Assembly: GCA_003427395.1 (NCBI GenBank)
Contig: BFEA01000040.1
Span: 1,786,882 to 1,820,480, forward strand
DNA: 33,599 nucleotides
Source: Chara braunii
Taxonomy: Eukaryota; Streptophyta; Charophyceae; Charales; Characeae
Direction: 5' to 3'
Shown here: positions 1-10,099 of the stretch, in pieces
Position numbering within the stretch: position 1 is the first letter of the stretch
Layout: every line of letters starts with the position of its first letter
Translations under genes and position numbers: made by a program
Notes under the pieces: model-generated
Database searches by the model: none
Seen by the model: the letters and a program-made list of their open reading frames with translations, nothing else
What the model was told of the DNA's origin: nothing

Positions 1-75
1 AGAGAGGGAGGAGAGGAGAGGAGGAGGAGGAGGAGGAGGAGGAGGAGGAGAGGAGGAGAGACGGCGGAGGAAAAC
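1..75. repeat. AGG/GA purine-rich low-complexity tract
   Basis: The first 60 bases are almost pure purine on the + strand, with a run of (AGG)n. This is simple-sequence DNA at the window edge, so its true extent is unknown. Confidence 0.9.
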
Positions 76-520
76 GGGTGGGGAAGAAGGAGCTTACCCG
101 TAGTGCTTGGGGAAAGAGGAGGACTGGAAGACGTTGAGGAAATCCACTGTTGATTGGACAACCTGTGGCGGGTTGGAGTGCCACGAGACAAAACACCCCG
201 GCAACGCCTCCCACCACCCTGACGGCCGCAGCGAGGCAGTCAAGCGCTAAGCGCTATCAGATTTCCGATGGGGTTACGTCCACCAGAAATCCCCGGCACA
301 TGCACCGCAAACTGTCTTTTTTCGGGACGCGGTATATGGGATTACTCACACTAGCAGTATCTCAAATGTATCTGATCGCATTCACGGCCATACCTGGAGG
401 TATCTGGCCGCAATTCCGTCCAAAATATGTAAAAAGGTCCAACTGTGAATATGCCCTATACCGGGCGCCAAGTTCTGCCGGAATCCTCTCCAGCGAAATG
501 GAGGATAACCAACAGGCCTA
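76..520. other. no gene recognised
   Basis: A 125-codon ORF is open on the + strand at 150-527, but it has no recognisable domain and runs directly into the SINE-like sequence. I treat the stretch as non-coding. Confidence 0.5.
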
Positions 521-602
521 CCGGTAGTAGCTCAGTTGATGCACCCATGAACTGTTGAAATACGGACCCAAGCTCGAATCCACGAGGATACCACGGCCTC
601 AT
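521..602 (+). mobile_element. tRNA-derived SINE, copy 1
   Basis: This has an internal RNA polymerase III promoter layout. A TAGCTCAGTTGAT A-box lies at 528-540 and an AGCTCGAATCC B-box at 571-581, followed within about 20 bases by a T-rich tail. The 45 bases between and around the boxes match two other copies in the window (16360-16446 and 29890-29990, both minus strand), including the shared block CACCCATGAACTG. It is not a functional tRNA, because no closed acceptor stem is visible. Family name unknown. Confidence 0.7.
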
Positions 603-905
603 TTTCTTTTTTTTCTTTTTTTCTCAATGCAAAACTTTTCTTACAACGCCTCAGTTTCGAATTTCGAATGCCACAAAAAAAAATAAAAAATAAAAAATCG
701 AATGCAGGTGGAACTAGATGAACGAAATTCCTGAATTACCGTGGGGCTGGTCAGTTTCGTGATGATAAAAGGGGGTCGTTAGACACTCCTTACTACTTCC
801 TTGAGCTACAAGGAAATTTTGGGGCCTCATTCCACATATCCTCCACGTCCCCGAGGACATTTCCCTGTCGCCTGTCCACGGCCGTTTTCATACGATTATA
901 TGCAG
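603..905. other. no gene; T-rich and A-rich tracts
   Basis: T-rich (603-635) and A-rich (675-700) tracts plus unrecognised sequence. Nothing coding is seen. Confidence 0.5.
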
Positions 906-907
906 CT

Positions 908-933
908 GAGGGGGGGGAGGGGAGGGGGGGGCG
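908..933 (+). repeat. G-run tract
   Basis: Clustered runs of seven to eight consecutive G residues on the + strand, broken by single A residues. It could form a G-quadruplex and sits directly before the 62-bp tandem duplication. Confidence 0.8.
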
Positions 934-947
934 GTCCGCGGTCCAGC

Positions 948-1071
948 GTCCTGTGTCTGTGTGGAGACGTTGTGGTCCAGCGGCATCAGGCGGGAAAGGG
1001 CAGGACAGTGTCCTGTGTCCGTGTGGAGACGTTGTGGTCCAGCGGCATCCGGCGGGAAAGGGCAGGCCCAG
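948..1071. repeat. 62-bp tandem duplication
   Basis: Units at 948-1009 and 1010-1071 are nearly identical over the first 55 bases; I see two substitutions, then divergence in the last few bases. Each unit contains GGAGACGTTGTGGTCCAGCG. Several overlapping ORFs cross it, but none has a recognisable domain. Confidence 0.85.
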
Positions 1072-1575
1072 GCCACGAAAAACAAAATGAAAAATAGGGG
1101 ACCTCCACGTTTGAAATTCAAAACTGGAAGTACGATGGGACGATCGGCAGTCGGTGTGGAGACGGGGCACAGGCAAATCGAGCTTTGTGGGGGTGTCCCT
1201 TCACGAGAAAAGCAACACTTGTGTATGTGTGCACAATGGTTGCATCCATGGCCATCGACGCATGACATGTTGCGGGCGTCGTTCGGCACAGTTTTGCGGC
1301 GAGCGCAATGTCATCTCAAAGGCGGTGTTCCACCCACACCTGCCAACCCGTGTGTTCCATGGGGTACTTGCCGCTTGGCGTCATCCACCTGCTCTCGTGT
1401 ACATGGAGTCCCCGATCCGCTGCCCACCGCAGGTGATGATCGCATCAATTCTGCTGCCTCCTCCCCCGCCCTTGGACGAATTATAGAACGATCCCTTGCG
1501 TGGTCACGCGAGCCTGCTCCCAGACCGTCTCTCCCCCTCCCTTCCCCCATTGACGTCTGTTCCACACGATCCCCA
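1072..1575. other. no gene recognised
   Basis: GC-rich unique sequence downstream (minus sense) of the disrupted ORF that ends at 1576. Long ORFs exist on both strands but show no family motif. It may contain the 3' untranslated region of that ORF; no clear polyadenylation signal was found. Confidence 0.4.
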
Positions 1576-1950
1576 TCAGGGTGGGGATTGAATATGGCTG
1601 GCCGCCACTCCGCTCCCGTTGGACAGCCCGAAGGTGAGATCAACCGTCGCATCTGCATTGTTCTCACCCAGCCCCTCGAACGGTGACATGAACGACCAGG
1701 GTACCGCCTCCGCTGACAAACGACCGAAGAACTGGCTACCTGCCCAATCCTGTTTCGATCCACTCCCCAGAGGCACAGTCGATGACCTCACATCGTCGTA
1801 CTCGTTGTTTGTCAGTGGCAAACGAATCTCGTGCGAAGGCAGGTGAGTGTATGGTGATGGATCATACAGTTGTTTGTTTGCACTACATGCAATGCGCTGC
1901 AGGCTCAATGACCCTTCTGTCGTGCCTACCGGTCTGCTCTTCGCCAGACA
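1576..1950 (-). pseudogene. C-terminal half of an ORF interrupted by the retrotransposon
   Basis: Minus-strand frame of 124 codons ending at TGA 1578-1576. If the retrotransposon and one copy of its TCGGT target duplication are taken out, this frame joins without a shift to the frame at 12665-12330, giving about 236 open codons. The encoded stretch is hydrophilic, rich in Ser, Gly and Pro, and follows a membrane-spanning region and a basic RKRRSSKK cluster in the other half. A cytoplasmic tail of a membrane protein is therefore plausible. I do not recognise the family. Codon third positions are strongly C/G, which supports coding. It could instead be an older element that was itself a target. 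Confidence 0.6.
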
Positions 1951-1955
1951 TCGGT
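1951..1955. repeat. target-site duplication, left copy (TCGGT)
   Basis: TCGGT directly precedes the TG start of the left LTR. The identical five bases follow the CA end of the right LTR at 12330-12334. A 5-bp duplication is the usual product of Ty3/gypsy integrase. Confidence 0.92.
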
Positions 1956-2291
1956 TGTGCCGGACCCGCCGGGATGGCGGTCCGACAGGATGGAGACGAA
2001 GGGTGGACGAAGGAGGAGACAAAGATGGAGCTGGAAGGGACAGCGCAACTCCGACGCAGACTCAACACGCACGTACTCCAAGATCTGCAAAAGTGAAGAA
2101 TGTCGAAAAACAGACAACTGCTGGGGTATACCCCCAGCGGACTGACTAACTGGACTGGACTGGACTGGACTGGTACCGACAGTGGTACCGGGCAGGACTA
2201 GAACAGCACACGGCCTAGTCCCACATGTCGAACTGGGCAAATAGCCCAATAGGCTTTGGCTGTAGGCCAGGGCAGATGAAGGCCCGCTGCA
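1956..2291 (-). repeat. 3' LTR of the Ty3/gypsy retrotransposon (336 bp)
   Basis: Matches 11979-12329 over its full length. It begins TG (TGTGCCGG) and ends CA (CCCGCTGCA) on the + strand. By eye there are about 16 substitutions in about 331 aligned positions, mostly transitions. There are two length changes: about 20 bp is absent here near 2216, and there is one extra GGACT pentamer in the (GGACT)n run near 2150. It lies downstream of the coding region in the minus sense, so it is the 3' LTR. The sequence next to it on the internal side is not a convincing polypurine tract. Confidence 0.95.
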
Positions 2292-3234
2292 CGATCCTCA
2301 TAACTGTAATGGATCGCAAGAGCCATAAACACACTATCCGCAAAAGCAGCGGAACTCTGCAATAAAGAAAGCTGAGAAATTTAGGATGCGGAGCAAGCTC
2401 CATGCGGAGTCCATGCGATGCATCCTAAGCTACATAATGTCAAAAGAAAAGCAAATGTCTGGTATACATATCCTAGCTAGCAGCAAAAAATGAAATATAG
2501 TATGATACAATCCTAAAGTTATGGAGGCAGTGGCCTCAGTGCTGAAAGGAAAAGAGCAATATGTCACAAGATAATGTCATGTCGCTGAACCACTAAGAGT
2601 GGGATGGTCTCAGAGGGGGTGAATGCAGCCTAGGAATCGAAACTCCTAAGGGCAGTCACACATGAAGGTGGGATAGGTCATCAGGCTCAAGGTGGGAGAG
2701 TGGTAGCGAAACAAAACCAATGACCCTAACAGATAGACCATCAAGGCGGGTAATGCTCGACAAAAGGGTGACACCATGCAGGGTCGACCATGAAAAGGGG
2801 AGCCTGGAATAGGGTGGAGCTATGCCGAACCGGAGGCATGCAATAGCCGGCGCTAGGGTGATGAGGGCAGTGGGTGAGGGAAACATGCACACAACTCACC
2901 GAGTGGGAGAGGGAGCTAGATCTGGGAGCAAGGAAGCCAAGATAACGCTACGGTCCCAATGCCTATGCGATACCAAGGGAGAGTCAAACTCAAAGAGACC
3001 CAGCTAAGTGAGAACCATCATGCGACAGAGGCAAGGGAGTATACAGGGTAGGGTGGTGGCGTGAAGTAGTCACGTCCAAAGTAGCTGAAGTCGTCGAAGT
3101 GGTCGATGTCGTCGATGAAGTAGCAGTGGAGTCGATGTCGAAGCAGAGCCGCAAAACGCTGACATCCTGAAGAAGAGCTGATGATGGAGTACCTGATGGT
3201 GTGAGTCAGTGGGGAAAGATAGAGGATAAGAGTG
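2292..3234 (-). other. 3' untranslated region of the retrotransposon
   Basis: No domain is recognised between the chromodomain ORF stop and the 3' LTR. A 9-bp inverted repeat (TTAGGATGC / GCATCCTAA) frames about 30 bases near 2380-2427. The polypurine tract expected next to the LTR is weak: minus strand ATGAGGATCG just before 2291. Confidence 0.6.
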
Positions 3235-4104
3235 TCAGTCATCGTAACGAGAAGGGCGACAATGAGTGCACTGTGGACGCTCGGAGGTGACCGTCTGCGG
3301 CTGAGGAACGGCCTCAGAGGGAGCGGGCTCGTCCTCAACAATCTCCTCAGCCGGAGGAGGAGGAAGAGGGTCAGTCGGCTGAGTAGAAGCAGATGTCTCA
3401 GCACGACGAGCACGATCATATGCACGCACCAACATCCTGACGTGCTGCAAGTGCTCGAGGGACTCCCAAGTAGCCTCCTCATCAGGGTAGCCCTTCCAAC
3501 GCACAAGGTACTCGATGCGTGGAGGGGTATCATCGGTAACTCGGCGTGATACGATGTCGGAAACAATGAACTCCTTGTGACTGTCCACCATGATAGGTGG
3601 AGGGCGCTCATAAGGGCGTCCGGCGAAGCGCTCGGACGGTCTGCGATAAGGACGCAGCAAGGAGACGTGGTAAACATCGTGTACGTGAGCCTGTCGAAGG
3701 TAATCAGGTAGCTTCACACGGAAGCTGACCGGACTAGCGGCAGTATCAGAACCGACGGCCTGAAGGATGCGGCATGGACCGAAGAAACGACACCTGAACT
3801 TGCGAACCGTATCTGCTTCGAGTTGTAAGTGGCGTGCGTCGACGAGCACATCGTCACCGACTTTGAATGGATGATCCATTCGTGATCGGTTCGCTCGTGC
3901 CGCCATGCGAGTCTGGGAGTCGACTAAACTCTCGTGTGCGCACTTCATAATCGCCGCCATGTGGGCGATCCGGTCGTCAAGCACAGGGCAACGAGTGTCT
4001 GGGCGCACCCGCGATGGTCGTAGGAAATCCGCGGGTACCCGAGGGTGGTAGTCGAGGTCGCAATAGAATGGCGACATCCCCGTGGCTGGCGAAACAGCGT
4101 GGTT
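3235..4104 (-). pseudogene. integrase C-terminal domain and chromodomain
   Basis: Open from just after the TAA at 4107-4105 to a stop near 3235; from position 4077 it is 280 residues. The integrase C-terminal (GPY/F-like) region contains GPCRILQAVG and the gypsy hallmark HVHDVYHVSLLRPY. It is followed by a chromodomain with RIEYLVRWKGYPDEEATWES, which has the aromatic and WKGY core expected of methyl-histone readers. The last 60 residues are a Pro/Glu/Ser-rich tail. In chromoviruses this domain guides integration to heterochromatin. The fragment is in the same frame as the integrase core but separated from it by the TAA stop, which falls where the family usually has Tyr. Confidence 0.93.
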
Positions 4105-4107
4105 TTA

Positions 4108-4626
4108 CGCAATCTCCGCGTGGGCTAAGTGTAAGTCCCATTGCTGGTCATCCCTAACAAACTTTCGGAGGATATTACCGAGAGTTTTATTGGTGACCTC
4201 AGTCTGACCATCCGTCTGAGGGTGATAAGACGATGAGAAGCCGAGCTGGGATCCGTACACCTCGTGTAGGCGTCGCCAGAATGTGCTGGTAAAGCGCGGG
4301 TCACGGTCGGAGATGATGCTCTGAGGTAAGCTGTGATCTCTCACGACTCGGTCGAAGACGATGTTGGCGACCTCACGAGCGCTAATGCGATAGCGGCACG
4401 GGACAAAACGTGCACGCTTCGTGAAGTGATCGACGACGACCAAGATAACATCATGACCGCGCTCAGTAGGTGGGCGGAGGGGACCAATGAAATCCATCGA
4501 GATGGACTGCCAACGACCCTCAGGTATGGGTAGGGGCTGAAGTAACCCATACGGAAGGTGGTTCGCACTGTTCACCTCTTGGCAGGTAGGATACTCCTGG
4601 ATGTAGGCTTTGACAAAGTCCTTGGA
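4108..4626 (-). pseudogene. integrase catalytic core
   Basis: Same frame as its neighbours, bounded by TAG 4629-4627 and TAA 4107-4105. The DDE triad is complete: Asp in SMDFIGPL, Asp in IISDRDPRF, and Glu in TDGQTEVTNK, with 35 residues between the last two as expected. The first residues carry the end of the zinc-binding HHCC module, but the first of the two cysteines is Tyr (EYPTCQE), a G-to-A type change. The enzyme would insert the cDNA copy. As it stands it is truncated at both ends and lacks an intact zinc site. Confidence 0.93.
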
Positions 4627-4629
4627 CTA

Positions 4630-5497
4630 CGGCCAGACGTATAGGCGGCAAACACGAGCCAACGTCTTGTGGAAACCCATATGACCGGCAACTGCCTGGT
4701 CATGGAACTCTGCTACCGCCTGGATGAGGAGCTGTCCGATGGCGGGAACGCAGATACGTGGTTCTAGCTGACCAGATCTGCCATGCCAGTACACAGGGTC
4801 GTTCTCCCCGAGGGAGTAGGAAGGAATGGTCTTGCCACTCCGCATTGTCGCGTGGATGACGCGATAATCGGGGCAGTGGCGGTACTGAGTGCGATATGCG
4901 TCGATCACCGACTGATCAACGGTGGTGATGGAGATGGCAGCAAGATGGATGGGTTCCTGATTGTGATCAGGACGGCGGGACAAGGCATCGGCGACGCGGT
5001 TCGTTTCACCCTTGATGGGCTGAGTGGTGAAACTGAACTCGGATAAGTCACACCACCAGCGTGCCTGTCGAGGGGAGAGCTTGGACTTCGTGAGGAAAGC
5101 CTGAACAACTGAGTTGTCCGTGCTCACCGTGAAGGGCGCCCCGTGCAGATAATGACGCCAATGCCGGGTAGCATAAACTACTGCGAGAACCTTACGTTCA
5201 TCGGCAGTGTAGTTTATCTCGGCAGACAGTAGCTGACGGGAGTAGAAAGTGATCGGGCAATCCCCAGCACGAGCCTCGACAGTCCCATCCTCCGCGATGG
5301 TCGGGGAGTAAGTAACAGGAGGACTGTCAGTGGAGGGAAGTGGTGGGAGGGTAGGCGTCAGTCGAGAAGCAGTGTCAGTAGGAGGGGGGGGGGAAGGAGG
5401 AACATGGGGGTAAGGTGAATCTGGAGGAGAGGGAAACACATGAGAAAGGACAGCTCGTACTGCAAAATCTGACGCATCGGTGGTGAAAGGGACGATC
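4630..5497 (-). pseudogene. RNase H domain and first half of the integrase zinc module
   Basis: Starts by a frame change from the reverse transcriptase near 5490-5500. RNase H motifs are TTDASDFA (first Asp), ERKVLAVVYATRHWRHYL (Glu), STDNS (Asp) and the connecting ADALSRRP. Then EFHDQAVAGHMGFHKTL supplies the two His of the integrase zinc finger. About 60 residues, very rich in Pro, Ser and Thr (coding positions 5433-5254), separate AVLSHVF from ITFYSRQLL. The family usually has a short linker there. It ends at TAG 4629-4627, where the frame otherwise continues into the integrase. Confidence 0.9.
5254..5433 (-). other. proline-rich insertion inside RNase H
   Basis: About 60 residues dominated by Pro, Ser, Thr and Asp (for example [10 protein letters not shown]) lie between the first catalytic Asp strand and the ITFYSR strand of RNase H. 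The flanks align well with gypsy RNase H, so the segment is an in-frame insertion rather than a decayed domain. Confidence 0.75.
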
Positions 5498-6330
5498 AAA
5501 ATCGAGAAGGTGAAGAACCGGCGCACAAGTCACCGCCTTCTTGAAGGCGCGGAAGGCGTCCTCGCAGAGGGGTGTCCAAAACCACGGCGGGTTCTTCCGG
5601 AGGAGGGTGGAAGTAAGGACGTAGGAATACCTAGCGTATCCCTGGATAAAATTACTATAGTAGCTGGTGAGGCCTAGAAAGCTGCGAAGCTGCTTGGCAG
5701 ATGTGGGGACGGGCCACTCTGCAATAGCAGTGATCTTCGCGTCGTCCATGTGGAGACCCTTGTCAGACACATGGTGTCCTAGGAAGTCCACTTTGCGCTG
5801 GGCAAAGCGGCACTTACTGAGTTTGGCATAGAAGTCATGCTTGCGTAAGCGCTGTAGGACATCGCGGAGGTGTCCGATATGGTCTTCTAAGGTACGACTG
5901 TAGACCAAGATGTCGTCCAGGTATACGAGAACGTATTCTTCAAGGATGTCCCTGAAGATGTCGTTCATCGCCGTATGGAAGGTGGCGGGTGCATTGGTGA
6001 GGCCGAATGGCATCACCATGAACTCGTAGTGGCCGAAACGCGACCAAAAGGCGGTCTTCGGCTGGTCCTCTGCGGCAACACGGATTTGGTGGTAACCACT
6101 ACGAAGATCGATCTTCGTGAAGAAGCGGTTGCCTGCCAGACGGTCAATTAACTCATCCGCACGGGGCATGTGATAGTTGTTCTTAACCGTGTAACGGTTA
6201 AGGCCGCGGTAGTCGATGCAGAGGCGGAGAATTCCGTCCGCTTTGCGAGCAAAGAGGACAGGTGCACCCCAAGGGGAGTTACTGGGTTTAATGAAACCCA
6301 GTCGAAGGAGCTCCTCAAGCTGACGCTTGA
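5490..6330 (-). pseudogene. reverse transcriptase, main catalytic part
   Basis: One frame carries the palm and thumb: [28 protein letters not shown], the catalytic [19 protein letters not shown] and [15 protein letters not shown]. It would copy element RNA into cDNA. The catalytic Asp pair is intact. Upstream the frame is lost at the 17-bp duplication (6314-6347), and downstream at a shift near 5490-5500, after DFDRPF. Length and motif order are normal for Ty3/gypsy. Confidence 0.95.
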
Positions 6331-6347
6331 CTCAAGCTGACGCTTGA
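6314..6347. repeat. 17-bp perfect tandem duplication that breaks the RT frame
   Basis: CTCAAGCTGACGCTTGA occurs twice back to back (6314-6330 and 6331-6347). It lies inside the N-terminal part of the reverse transcriptase, and because 17 is not a multiple of three it moves the frame. The unit contains the near-palindrome TCAAGC...GCTTGA, which may have promoted slippage. Confidence 0.95.
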
Positions 6348-6633
6348 GTTCCGTCGCCTCTGGAATCGAGAGTCGGTATGGTGCTTGATGGTGAACACGA
6401 TAGTCAGGCACGAGCTGGATGGAATGCTCGACACCGCGCATCGGGGGAATCCCGCTGTATGAGAAATACGGGGGGAAGACGTCGCGGTACTCTCGAATCA
6501 GGTTGCGAACGGCGGACTCTAAGTCTGCCGTGAACCGTGTGAGTTCCTCAGCATCTGCGTCAGCACGAGACATATGTGTGGACTCGACAGTCGACGGCGC
6601 AAGGGCTTGAGACGTGGAGGGGGTATCCGCAGG
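6348..6633 (-). pseudogene. reverse transcriptase N-terminal segment
   Basis: Same frame as the protease. It contains the usual lead-in to the gypsy RT: REYRDVFPPYF, then GVEHSIQLVPDYRVHHQAPY and IPEATELKRQL. It stops making sense at the 17-bp duplication. It begins right after the in-frame TAG at 6636-6634, which separates it from the protease ORF. Confidence 0.9.
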
Positions 6634-6636
6634 CTA

Positions 6637-7670
6637 ATGAGTGGATGTAGAGATGGGAGCCGCGAAGATGGAAGGAGGGTCAGGGGGATCGGGCTCCAGA
6701 GAGATGAACTTAACCTCGGGACAAAGTGGATCGTAGCGAAGAAGATCCATGACGTTCACTGAGTAGAACATGACGTCCTCCTGTCGTGTGAAGTGAGCAA
6801 ACTGACGAGGGGAAGTGAACGCGATGTCGGGGTGGGACCCTGAGGGACGAGGGTCCTGGGGAGGTAGGTCAGGCGGGGTGTCGCCCGTGGTTCCAATGAA
6901 CGGGACGCGATGGGTCTGACCACACTTCGTTTTGAGAACGAGTGTCTCGGTCGCCCATTCGGCCTCTGTGCCATGGAACCGGCGAGACCAGGGAGTGCGA
7001 AGGATAAAGTCGTACCCAGTCTCCAGCACGTCGAAGTATGCGGAGGAATGGTAGCGCCTAGGCATCTGGGTACTATCCGATGGCTGGAGGGTGAGGGAGA
7101 AATGGAGGTCGGGGACCGTCCGATTGAAGAAGCGCTGCGTCTTGTTATCTCCGAGGGTAACGGAGATAGGAGAGCGGGACCCAGAGGTAGCTAGGCGAGC
7201 TTCCTCAACCACGCGAGGGTGAATGAAATCTCCCTGCGAGCCAGAGTCCCATAAAGCGCGGTACACCCTCGTAGATGTCCCTAGGCGAATAGGGATGATG
7301 GGTAGGGTGCGATCAGGGTCAGAGAGCAAGGCGAGAAGACGACGCAGGGCATTGATGTGTCTCGTGAGGCGCTCCTGACGAGCCTGCAGAATGCTCAAGT
7401 CCAGGAGAGATGACACAACGTCATCGCGAGTCGCCAGCTGAGCGCTACAACGGGCTGTGTGAATGGCACGACGCGTCGGAAGTCTTGGGGGAGAAGCGCT
7501 AGATGCGGCAGTCTGCTGGGAGGCAGACGGTACCTCGACAGACGATGGGGCGGAGAGAACTGCGTCTGTCGTGTCCTGAGGGTCCTCTGGTGGGGTAGCC
7601 AAAGGGGCAAACCGCGACTCGGTGGTCGGGAATCCGGCTACGTGCGAGGCCTCAGGGGCACAGTGCACCG
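6637..7670 (-). pseudogene. retropepsin-like aspartic protease and linker
   Basis: A frame of about 344 residues. The active-site motif is ALWDSGSQGDFI (DSG type). The second hallmark reads YDFILRTPW where ILGxPW is usual, so a conserved Gly is Arg. It would process Gag-Pol. The first 100 residues are a low-complexity linker, and the tail is Pro-rich and ends in TAG 6636-6634. It lies in the -1 frame relative to the end of Gag, as in many gypsy elements, though here this cannot be told from damage. Confidence 0.85.
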
Positions 7671-7673
7671 TGG

Positions 7674-7950
7674 CTAGGTGGATGGGGCTGGCCGGGCGGG
7701 GCCGGGGGGGAACTGAGATCGACGCTGACGAGAGATGTCAGCGTAGTGCCGATCGAGGGCGGTATGGTATGGACACCGTGAGGAGGTGTGTCCATCTAGG
7801 CGGCAACGAAGGCAGCCACGCCGGGCCTCGAGGGCGGCACGCTCCTCAGGGGATAGAGCTCCGTGAGGAGGGACATAACCCTGCGGGAAGTCTATCTGAG
7901 GAACTGTGGGTGTGCGGGCGCCAGCCTGTGCAACCCGACTGTGCACGACC
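7674..7950 (-). pseudogene. Gag C-terminus with zinc knuckle
   Basis: Contains CLRCRLDGHTSSRC, a CX2CX4HX4C nucleic-acid-binding knuckle, after EERAALEARRG. It ends at a stop near 7674, just upstream of the protease frame. It is in a different frame from the capsid segment; the shift falls near 7930-7950. The knuckle would bind element RNA during packaging. Confidence 0.88.
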
Positions 7951-8748
7951 CATGGCAGACATGACCATCTGCAGGCGCTCGGCCATTGGGACAGTGTCGT
8001 CATCCAAGTGGTACTGGATGACGTCCTGAAGCTCGATGTCCTCGGGGGCGTCCCGAATGGTAGGATCGAGCTCGGCTGAGGCGTCCTCTCCATGCTCGAG
8101 AGAACTGTATTGCCGAGAGAATGGCGCTCCGGGTCGAGCCGGACGACGCAAACGACCAGCAAACGAGGAGCGGCCTCTGGTGGTACCACGGGACTGGGAG
8201 GTGGCGGCTGGCCGCGAAGAGGATGGGGCGACAAAGAAGCGACTGCACATCCTCTGGTACTGACGCGCAGCCTCGTATGCCTGCTCTGCGGAAGAGAATG
8301 ATCGCCTCCATAGCTCTAGGCGGTAGTCAGTCGACAGGCTGACAAGGAACCGGTCGGTGAGTGTGACCTCCGGTAGAAACGTCTCGTCACAAACAAGGCG
8401 AGCATCCTGAAACACCCGGATGTGACGCTCCAGGTCGGCCGGCACAGAGGACCCGGACCATCTGGTCTGGGTGACGCGGTCTAAGGCGTCGGTGGCGTCA
8501 TGACGAGCGCCGAAGCGGTCCTGAAGGAAGGCCGCGAAGTCGGCCAGAGTGGGGACCTCACCCACGCGGAGGCGCTGGGTATAATGATCCTCCCACGCAG
8601 TGGAAGGGCTACCTCGCAATTTGGTTGCGAGCACATCGCACCACAACTCCTGATGGGTGGTCGTCATAGAAAGTGTACGTGTTGCTATCTGCAACCAGCG
8701 AGAGACACGGGATGTGCCATCATACTCGGGAATATCCGTGGTGCGCAC
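7930..8748 (-). pseudogene. Gag capsid-like domain
   Basis: Resembles the retrotransposon Gag capsid family: PEYDGTSRVSRWLQ near its start, LRGSPSTAWEDHYTQ, FLQDRFGARHDATDALDR, and YEAARQYQRM further on. It would form the shell of virus-like particles. The frame is lost near 7940, where the zinc-knuckle frame takes over, and on the other side it is entered by a shift near 8700. Confidence 0.8.
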
Positions 8749-9746
8749 ATGAGGATGTCCACTGTGCTAATGGCGGGGGGAGAGAGATCGAGGCGAGTGC
8801 ACTGCGGCGGCGTAAGTCGAGGCCGCTGCAGGGGCAGAGGTGGGGGAAGGTTGTGGGCCGGAGCCGCTGGCTGATGGACCAGCAGACGAGGAGGCAACGA
8901 CCGCGGGGGAAGAGGCTGAGGAGCAGGTCGAGGGAAACGAGCCTGCATCATGGGGACCGAAGGGGTGGTCGAGGAGGAAGGGTGGGCAGCCTGTGATGGG
9001 TGAGGCTGTCNCANAGCGAGAATCTCCNCCTGAGCCTGCGCAATGGTGGCTTGTAAAGTGGTCACTCGTTGGGTGCGAGGGGTCGGAGGTGGAGGGGGCG
9101 GAGCGGGTCTCCCAGTGGGAGGAGGAATCCCAGCCTGGGCGGTACCCTGCTGTGGGGGTGGGGGGACGAAGGCAGGAAGAAGAGGGCGGAGCCGTATTGC
9201 CGTGACCGGTGCGGGAAGCTGGGAAGCAACACCGGTGTGGGTCGATGAAACTGCGGGGCCAGATGGTGGCATCTGGGTCGCAACACCTGCGGCAGTAGTA
9301 CAAATGGTAGGGGCGGCCGTGGCCGGAAGAACTGCCGCAACAGACGGGGTGGTCTGAGCGGCAGCAGCACTCGCCACTGCTGCGGGGGAGTTTTGGGCCT
9401 GGCCCGCAGAGGAGGGGGAACCACGATGTCTCCGACTCTGGAGTCGTGGGGAGCCGGACTCGGAGCCGGTAGGGGATGGGGTATGGGAGCGGTGGGGAGA
9501 GTGATGAGGAGAGCCCTTGAGGCGGTTGACGTCAAGGGCAAGCGCATTGATTTGTGCTTGCAACGGTCCAAGCGTACTAAGTTGCGCCTGGATCGCTACG
9601 AGGGTGGCATGAAGGTCCATCGTGTCCGCATGGGCCTGACCCTGACCCGCTGGCTGAACGCTCACCTGGGAGGTGGACGGCGCCGCGGTGATCTCCTCAA
9701 AGGAACTCCCTTCTATGACCAAAAGGGAAAGGGAGGTAGAGCTCAC
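8690..9746 (-). pseudogene. Gag N-terminal region, proline-rich
   Basis: An open frame of about 350 residues starting at ATG 9746. A helical stretch with leucine-rich heptads (HATLVAIQAQLSTLGPLQAQ) suggests a coiled coil. It is followed by about 200 residues rich in Pro, Ala, Ser and Thr. Three ambiguous bases (9011, 9014, 9028) fall within it. It overlaps the capsid frame at 8685-8748. Gag of several plant gypsy elements has a similar N-terminal coiled coil, but the Pro/Ala-rich part has no recognised domain. Confidence 0.65.
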
Positions 9747-9925
9747 GGGGGTGTGTGGGGAGAGGGGCCCGCCGGTAAGAGGAAGGGGACTGCGGGAGTG
9801 GAGTATGTGTGAGTCGGCTCACCCCGGATTTGGTGGGTTGCGCGTGAGAAGAACGCGCCAAATCGCTCGAAGGGGGAGGAGCCGTTCGGGTCCAGGGTGC
9901 CCGACGGGAGGAGGCGGGAGAGTAG

Positions 9926-9975
9926 GGGGTTTAGGAGAACCCTAAACCCTAGAGAAACCTTGGGGAAACCCTAAC
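9926..9975. repeat. telomere-like motif (CCCTAAACCCTA)
   Basis: A short run in which TTTAGG and CCCTAAACCCTAG occur in both orientations within 50 bases. This is the plant-type telomere unit TTTAGGG, too short to be a telomere. It could be a telo-box-like regulatory motif in the leader. Confidence 0.6.
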
Positions 9976-10099
9976 CGGAGTTTAGGTGGTTAGGGGAAGC
10001 TAGCGGTGACCTAATCAAGAAAAAAAAAATAATAACTATGGAGGGGAGAAAACAGAATAAACAGTGGATTTTCGAGATAAAGATAAAATAAAAGAATAA

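Noticed and set aside
521-602. Functional tRNA gene
   Set aside because: A- and B-boxes are present but no acceptor or anticodon stem closes, and two diverged copies exist; better explained as a SINE.
1619-1846. + strand ORF ending at a GTGAGT donor-like site, possible exon
   Set aside because: It lies antisense to the better-supported minus-strand frame at 1950-1576, and has neither a recognised domain nor a clear start.
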